From contig NC_079136.1 of assembly GCF_945859705.1 (NCBI RefSeq), positions 50,358,094 to 50,422,093 of the forward strand: a stretch of DNA of 64,000 bases, written 5' to 3'. Both the position numbers and the translations under genes were made by a program. The notes beneath the pieces are model-generated. The model ran no database searches. It saw nothing but the letters and a program-made list of their open reading frames with translations, and had not been told where the DNA came from. Positions within the stretch are counted from its first letter, which is position 1, and each line of letters opens with the position of its first letter. Origin of the DNA: Episyrphus balteatus (taxonomy: Eukaryota; Arthropoda; Insecta; Diptera; Syrphidae). Positions 58,101 to 64,000 of this stretch are shown here, piece after piece.

Positions 58101-61100
58101 AACAATACAACCCAGAAATCAACCTAAATATAGAAATCAATCATTGTGCACAAGCACATGTCAAATGTCAATACACATTTTTACACACAAACAAATGCAT
58201 ACCACATATCTAATCCTTTACCTATATCCCCGCACGAGCGATGTGAATATTACACAATGCAAAGAATTTCGCTGACACCAAAAAAAAAAAAAAAACCCAA
58301 AAGTGTCAACTCGCAACCGCGGGTGCGATATTATAAACACGAAATGAATTGTTAGAAAAAAACCCAAGAGTCAACAAGAACAAAACAACCCTTTTTGAAA
58401 ACAAAAGATAATGATCTTGCAAAAAATATCTACTATCTACCTACTCTCTGCAGCATCTTCATAATTTCATGAATGATTTCTGCCTGCCTGAGTGAGGAAA
58501 TAGGAAACAAAAAAAAAAAAGTACATATTATGTAAACACAAAAAACAAAAACAAAATATAACGAGAAAATGAGAGCGCAAGACCAAGTTTTTTTTCAATA
58601 AATAGAAAAGAACAGAAAAAAAGAGTTCATCAGCGCCAGCTTATGCGTGGCATTCTTTTGAACTAAATTTGCATGTGTGCGTGATCAATGGAATTTTCAA
58701 AGTAAAAAAAGCTAAAATAGACACTTTTTCAACAATTTATATTAAAAATACTGTGAGCAAAAATATATATATTTTTTTTGAAACTGATTTGAAATATAAT
58801 GAAAAAAAATAATCAAAATAAATTGTGGATGCTTTGAGTGCCCCTTCCTCAAAAACAGAATGCAAATATTGGTTTATTAAAATCAAATTTTTAGTGTGTA
58901 AATAAAAAAAATATTTTTTTTTGGCAAACGGGTTGCATGAACAACTTTATTAACTTCTCATTAAAAAATACAAAAACATTTTCAAAAATAATCACGCTTT
59001 GCCCCACGACCAAAATGCTAAAAAAGTGCATTTTGACACCTTTCCTTCAAATTAACCGTTTAAACTAACTTCAAATTAAATTTTAGAAATTTTATTGGAT
59101 TCTCCTAATTTCCCTTTATTGTTTTCTTTTTGTTTCATCTAAAAACACTAATAAACGGTAAAGTTATTCTAAGAAGAGTGAGTAAAAAAACATGAAATTA
59201 CAACAAATTAACGAAGCTTTTTTTCTAATAAAAAAAAAAAAAAAAAAATCTGTTTCGCGTACTGCATGAAAACACATTTGATCATTATAAAACAAAAAAA
59301 AAATAAATAAAAAGTTTATAAACAACGGTGCCCCAACCAAAATTCTGATTCAATCTAAATTTGCAGGAAAAGAATCATTTTCGACCCTTATAAAAATCGC
59401 ACAAGAAATGTTTCTAAAATTTAAATGATGCAAAAATATTTGTACGTTTATTACCTTTTCAAAAAAGTACGTTTCATAAGATTATCTTATAAACTGCAAA
59501 AGTTATACAACAATTAGTCAACCGTCTTCCATTAAAATGCTATGGAAACCCCCCCTTAAGAGTCGTGGAAATGTTAAACTGAAGGTAATTTTGTATAAAT
59601 CACTTAAGGTGGAACTTTTTCCTTTCCCACACCGATTATTATTGATGTTAAGGTTATCCGCAGAATTTGAATTTTTGCACAAAGTCTCTGAAAGTCAATT
59701 TTTAAATGTTGGGGGGGGGGGGGGGGGGGTGAACGTTTTGAGGTCAAACGTAGGGTTCCCTTCAAATATTTAAAAAAAATCAATAATTTTTTAACCTTTT
59801 CAAATTATTCTAATAACATTATTTTGGTTTCCTTTTTCTTTGTAGAAACTTAATTGAAAGAGTCCTCCTCATGCTCGACGTTAACGCTCAAAAAGCTAAA
59901 AATGTTTCCCATGAAATAGTCAACTTTGAAATCCTCCTAGCAAATGCAACAGTTCCTCCTGAATCCACAAAAACACTACCATACTTTCAACCACCACTAT
60001 CTTTACTAAAAAGTGCCTATGCATATCTTGATTGGAATCGATACATTGCTGGAATACAACAAAAACATTCATCAGAAATTAATGAAAATCAAACAGTTCT
60101 AATGCAACTTGGTGTACAATATTATGAAAATCTTTATTACGTTCTATTACAAACTGAAAACGTTACAATGGCCAATTACATGATTTGGCGATCTGTTCTG
60201 TTCGTAATGATATCGCTTGATGATAACTTCCGTGGAGCATGGGATGATTTTAACACTGCCGTTACAGGGCAAGTTGAACCGAATCCTTTGTGGAAGATAT
60301 GTGTCAATCAAGTTAATTGGAACATGGGAATGGCAACATCCGGAATGTTTATTCGGAAGTATTTTGATGAGTCAAGTAAAAATGAAACAATCAAAATTAT
60401 CAACTCATTGAAGGAGACTTTTGATGAGAATCTTAGTGAGTTAGAATGGATTGATGATGGTACAAAATCATATGCGAGTAAAAAGGCCAATGCAATGCGG
60501 ATTGCTGCCGGTTATCCGGATTATATTCGATCTGAGAAAATTCTAAACAAACTATATCAAGATATTGAAATTATGGAAGGAAAACATTTTGAAAACTGTT
60601 TATCCTTGACAAAGCACACTCGACAAAAGAGTCGAGATCGTCTTTTCAAACCATTTGACAAGGATCACTGGTTCTTACCACCAACGATGGTCAATGCACT
60701 CTACGATACTGGAGCTAACCGGATTATCATTTTAGCCGGTTTACTGCAACCTCCAGTCTTCCACAAATACTTTCCACAATCTTTAAACTACGGTGCCATG
60801 GGTATGTTCATGGGTCACGAGCTAATTCATGGCTTTGATGACATTGGTCGGAAGTTCGATGTTGTTGGAAACTCACTTAAATGGTGGAGCAACGAGTCAA
60901 TTGCACATTTTGAAGAAAGACAGAAATGTTTCTTGGAACAATATGAAGTCTATGCAAAGAAAGATCAAACTTTTAAAAGTATTGCAACTTTGAGTGAAAA
61001 TCTAGCTGATAATGGTGGACTAAGGCTAGCTTTTAAAGCTTATAAAAAATGGCAAATGACAAATAATAACTCAAAATCTATTGAGGATGAAACTTTTCCA

Positions 61101-61325
61101 AAAATGAAATTCAATGAAGAACAATTGTTCTTTTTGAGTTTTGCACAATTATTTTGCTCAGCATTGAGACCCGAAGCCTTAGTGGAATCACGAAGCTATG
61201 AAGCTCATAGTCCAAGGAAATATCGGGTATTGGGGGCTTTGACAAATTTTGATGAATTTTCCAAAGCTTATGGATGCCCTTTGAATAGTACGATGAATCC
61301 GGTTAAGAAATGTCGTTTATGGTAA
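46167..61325 (+). CDS. M13 (neprilysin-like) zinc metallopeptidase with N-terminal membrane anchor, two exons
   Basis: Exons 46167-46912 and 59846-61325 join (AG|A, Arg249) to 741 codons plus TAA. Residues about 9-28 (ILLTVISVILAAVILILT) form an uncleaved hydrophobic segment behind a short basic tail, so it is probably a type II membrane ectoenzyme. The M13 N-terminal domain starts with DPCDDFYEYACGNW. The catalytic domain shows NALYDTG, the zinc motif HELIH (573-577), third ligand Glu633 in ENLADNGG, EAHSPRKYR and the C-terminal CRLW. HExxH and the third ligand are 56 residues apart, exactly as in the paralogue on the minus strand. All catalytic residues are intact. The 12.9-kb intron (46913-59845) is made mostly of repeats. 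The first exon frame stays open 34 codons past the donor, but the splice is supported by family homology and the matching paralogue splice. It should degrade small peptides at the cell surface. Confidence 0.93.
47990..50393. mobile_element. hAT-like element nested in the minisatellite, copy B
   Basis: Ends CAGGGTTGCCACAAAGCTC and GCAACCCTG; flanks 47982-47989 (GAAACTTG) and 50394-50401 (GCAACTTG) match 7 of 8 and are the inverse of the copy A duplication. The core has four tandem units of 476 bp (TGTCATGGGCCTACGC at about 48605, 49081, 49557, 50033). Confidence 0.86.
50394..50585. repeat. 14-bp minisatellite ATGCAACTTGCCAC
   Basis: About 13-14 units; inverse of the array at 29395-29503. Frames through it are open only because 14-bp periodicity lacks stops. 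Confidence 0.85.
50951..51559. mobile_element. CACTG-terminus element, copy 4
   Basis: Ends ACACTGGTCAACAA and, inverted, ACACTGGTCAACAAAATT; flanks from CACTGG are TTA on both sides. The whole interior is a foldback: GAGCTCGAATCCAAAGTCAG near 51004 pairs with CTGACTTCGGTTTCGAGCTC near 51464. Confidence 0.85.
51645..51858. mobile_element. Tc1/mariner-like terminus fragment
   Basis: After a TA dinucleotide comes CAGTGCTTTGCAAAAGTATA, a typical Tc1-like end. A second GCAAAAGTATAATTGCA at about 51831 has the same orientation. The rest is missing or interrupted by the next element. Confidence 0.55.
51862..52290. mobile_element. CACTG-family element fragment
   Basis: GGCCAACAAGGTTTTTGTTAC, GTGCTGAGCTCGAATCCGAA and the opposing block near 52200 (GGATTCGAGTTCGGC) belong to the family. 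The left end is decayed and the right end is lost. Confidence 0.55.
52580..52632. mobile_element. G-run/C-run end of a hAT-like element
   Basis: A run of 10 G, TTAAACACCCAAA, about 14 C, then TAAATACGGCTATGC. The layout matches the right end of the hAT element at 16811-16855 (G-run, C-run, GTATACGCCG). The other end was not found. Confidence 0.4.
52637..53350 (+). repeat. TCTG-array dispersed repeat, copy d
   Basis: Contains GCATTCGTAAAAAAAAAGTT, ATTACGATGATAGAGAATGC, a short TCTG run (52740-52753), AACGGATGGACCGATTG, GACTCTCCAGAGGGGTTTTT and an AT-rich tail with GAAAACCGGACATTGAAT that resembles the tails of the copies at 35085 and 61615. Confidence 0.72.
53548..53790 (+). repeat. TCTG-family repeat, copy e (array lost)
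   Basis: Has TTTTTACTTGCGATATTGG, ATTACAATTATGGAGAATGC and AACGGTACTTGCCATATGACC, but no TCTG array. Confidence 0.6.
53891..55398. mobile_element. DNA element with CACTCAAAAAATTT ends and ATTCGTAC subterminal repeats
   Basis: Ends CACTCAAAAAATTT and AAATTTTTTGAGTG; both flanks show TG, compatible with a 2-bp duplication but weak. Subterminal zones (about 53930-54250 and 54975-55385) hold dozens of ATTCGTACATTGTACGAAT-type palindromes and ACGAAT units. The central 700 bases are unique and have no recognised coding capacity. Confidence 0.75.
55399..57336. other. Intron stretch with a degenerate inverted repeat start
   Basis: First part AT-rich and unrecognised. From about 56560 CG-bearing patches appear (CACTCACGCGTGCGGGGTGACATG at 56693, CACACGCGCGTGCCGGCTGACATG at 57099), discussed with 57662-58500. 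Confidence 0.4.
57337..57661. mobile_element. CACTG-terminus element, copy 5
   Basis: Ends ACACTGGTCAACAAGATT and AATTTGTTTGGCCAGTGC. Flanks TAA and CTA agree only partly. Interior family blocks TGCTGAACTCGAATCTGAAG and its inverse near 57576 are present. Confidence 0.72.
57662..59845. other. End of the long M13 intron
   Basis: Includes CG-rich patches (58068-58095, 58228-58242, 58315-58325), AT-rich DNA, a G19 run (59711-59729) and, just before 59846, a pyrimidine tract and TGTAG acceptor. No gene is recognised. Confidence 0.45.
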
Positions 61326-61397
61326 GGAGAGCGAGCTTATTTACATAATCTCGATAGAACTTATTTATGTTAAGATTCGATTTTGTACAGTTTTATA

Positions 61398-61403
61398 AAT
61401 AAA
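61398..61403 (+). promoter_or_regulatory. Poly(A) signal of the plus-strand M13 gene
   Basis: AATAAA 72 bases after the TAA stop. Confidence 0.65.
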
Positions 61404-61614
61404 TTAGAGTTATTATGAAGATTTGTATTTTACTATATACCTACTTTACTTGGTTTGATGGATAAAAATAAATGGAATAGTCTTCTCAAAAATTAGTTAC
61501 GTTCATCTCTAAGTTTTTTTAATTTCCTATAAGGTTTGTATGTTCGAAAATATAGCCATTTTACGAAATAATTTTTTTTATTATTTTGCGACAGTGCTTA
61601 AGTAAGTATCTACT

Positions 61615-63400
<1,786 letters not shown>

Positions 63401-63428
63401 TGTAAAAGATCATTTAAAACGGTGTTTA

Positions 63429-64000
63429 TCTTATATATAAAAATGAGTTCGTTTAGTGTGTGTGGCCGATAAACTCGCGTTTGGCTGGTCCGATTTTGGT
63501 AATTTTTTTTTGTTTGAAAGGTATTAATATGTAGATGGTTTGTATCAAAAAAAATAATACCTTTTTCTCGCATCTTTACATAGCTGTCAATATGTACGAG
63601 TAAAAAACCACTCTAGCTTTTTAAAAATTTTAACTAAGCTTAATTTGTAAAGCTTTCAAAATAATTAAAAAAGTCTGATTTTGAGTGAAACAAATAATTA
63701 TTCGTCTTGTGACATTAAATCCACATATGGACTTCACAAATAAAATGTATATCTCTGATTTTCATTGAGGACAAATAAGTAAAGCATTGGCACATCAATC
63801 AGAGTTATGGTTTGTATCTACATATTATATATATTTCTCCTGTGCGTTTGTTTGTGACCCTATTCCTAAACGACTAGACAGATTTTTCTGAAATTTTGTG
63901 TGAAATATATGTGAAAAGGTCCATCCGAAACAGGTTTTGTTTTATAATTGGACCCGGTAGGTGGCGCTGCTGTCAAGTTATAGGCAAATTCCATATTTAG
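63429..64000 (+). mobile_element. Helitron-type 5' terminus, copy 2, and a further repeat start
   Basis: After a flanking A, TCTTATATATAAAAATGAG then GTGTGTGGCCGATAAACTCG match 28225-28450 almost base for base to about 63650. From about 63825 a different repeat begins (ATTTCTCCTGTGCGTTTG, CGACTAGACAGATTTTTCTG, GGACCCGGTAGGTGGCGCTG) and runs off the window. Confidence 0.5.

Overview
This is an AT-rich eukaryotic (insect, most likely fly/Diptera) genomic window. The support is: spliced genes with mostly very short introns (52-107 bp) plus one very long repeat-filled intron each, GT-AG borders, insect-type M13 peptidases, a nuclear tRNA-Lys gene, and a dense load of DNA transposons, Helitron remnants and a non-LTR retrotransposon. 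There are no bacterial operons, CRISPR arrays or phage genes. The species cannot be named from sequence alone.

Layout. (1) 1-3793: intergenic or upstream-intron DNA with small transposons. (2) 3794-10455 (+): seven exons of a furin/kexin-type proprotein convertase; the 5' end is not recognised. Its 4.7-kb sixth intron holds a large foldback element and a CACTG-terminus element. (3) 10.5-25.4 kb: no confident protein gene; a tRNA-Lys(UUU) gene at 15053-15125, a 5'-truncated LINE whose TTAC tail is split by a hAT element, and TTAA-, TWA- and Transib-type non-autonomous elements. (4) 25445-34465 (-): a complete two-exon M13 (neprilysin-like) metallopeptidase, probably secreted. (5) 34.6-46.2 kb: intergenic, including a hAT-like element with perfect 8-bp target-site duplications and a long perfect-looking hairpin. 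(6) 46167-61325 (+): a second complete two-exon M13 peptidase, this one with an N-terminal membrane anchor. (7) 61.4-64.0 kb: repeats, including a pure TCTG array of about 1 kb.

The two M13 genes are paralogues in head-to-head orientation. They share the same single intron at the same codon and phase, and all zinc-site residues are intact in both. Each gene's intron carries the same composite repeat (29201-31199 and 47656-50780) in the same orientation relative to the gene: an old Helitron-related sequence with a 14-bp minisatellite into which a hAT-like element has inserted.

The most striking material is in the mobile elements: a Transib-like element whose ends carry a CACAGTG heptamer and an A-rich block 23/24 bp inward with a 5-bp CGGCG duplication; nested insertions that can be ordered in time; several long inverted-repeat structures; and a dispersed family that contains the TCTG array. 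No new biochemical system is evident. The convertase and the two peptidases could all act in peptide-hormone processing and turnover, but the window shows no direct link between them.
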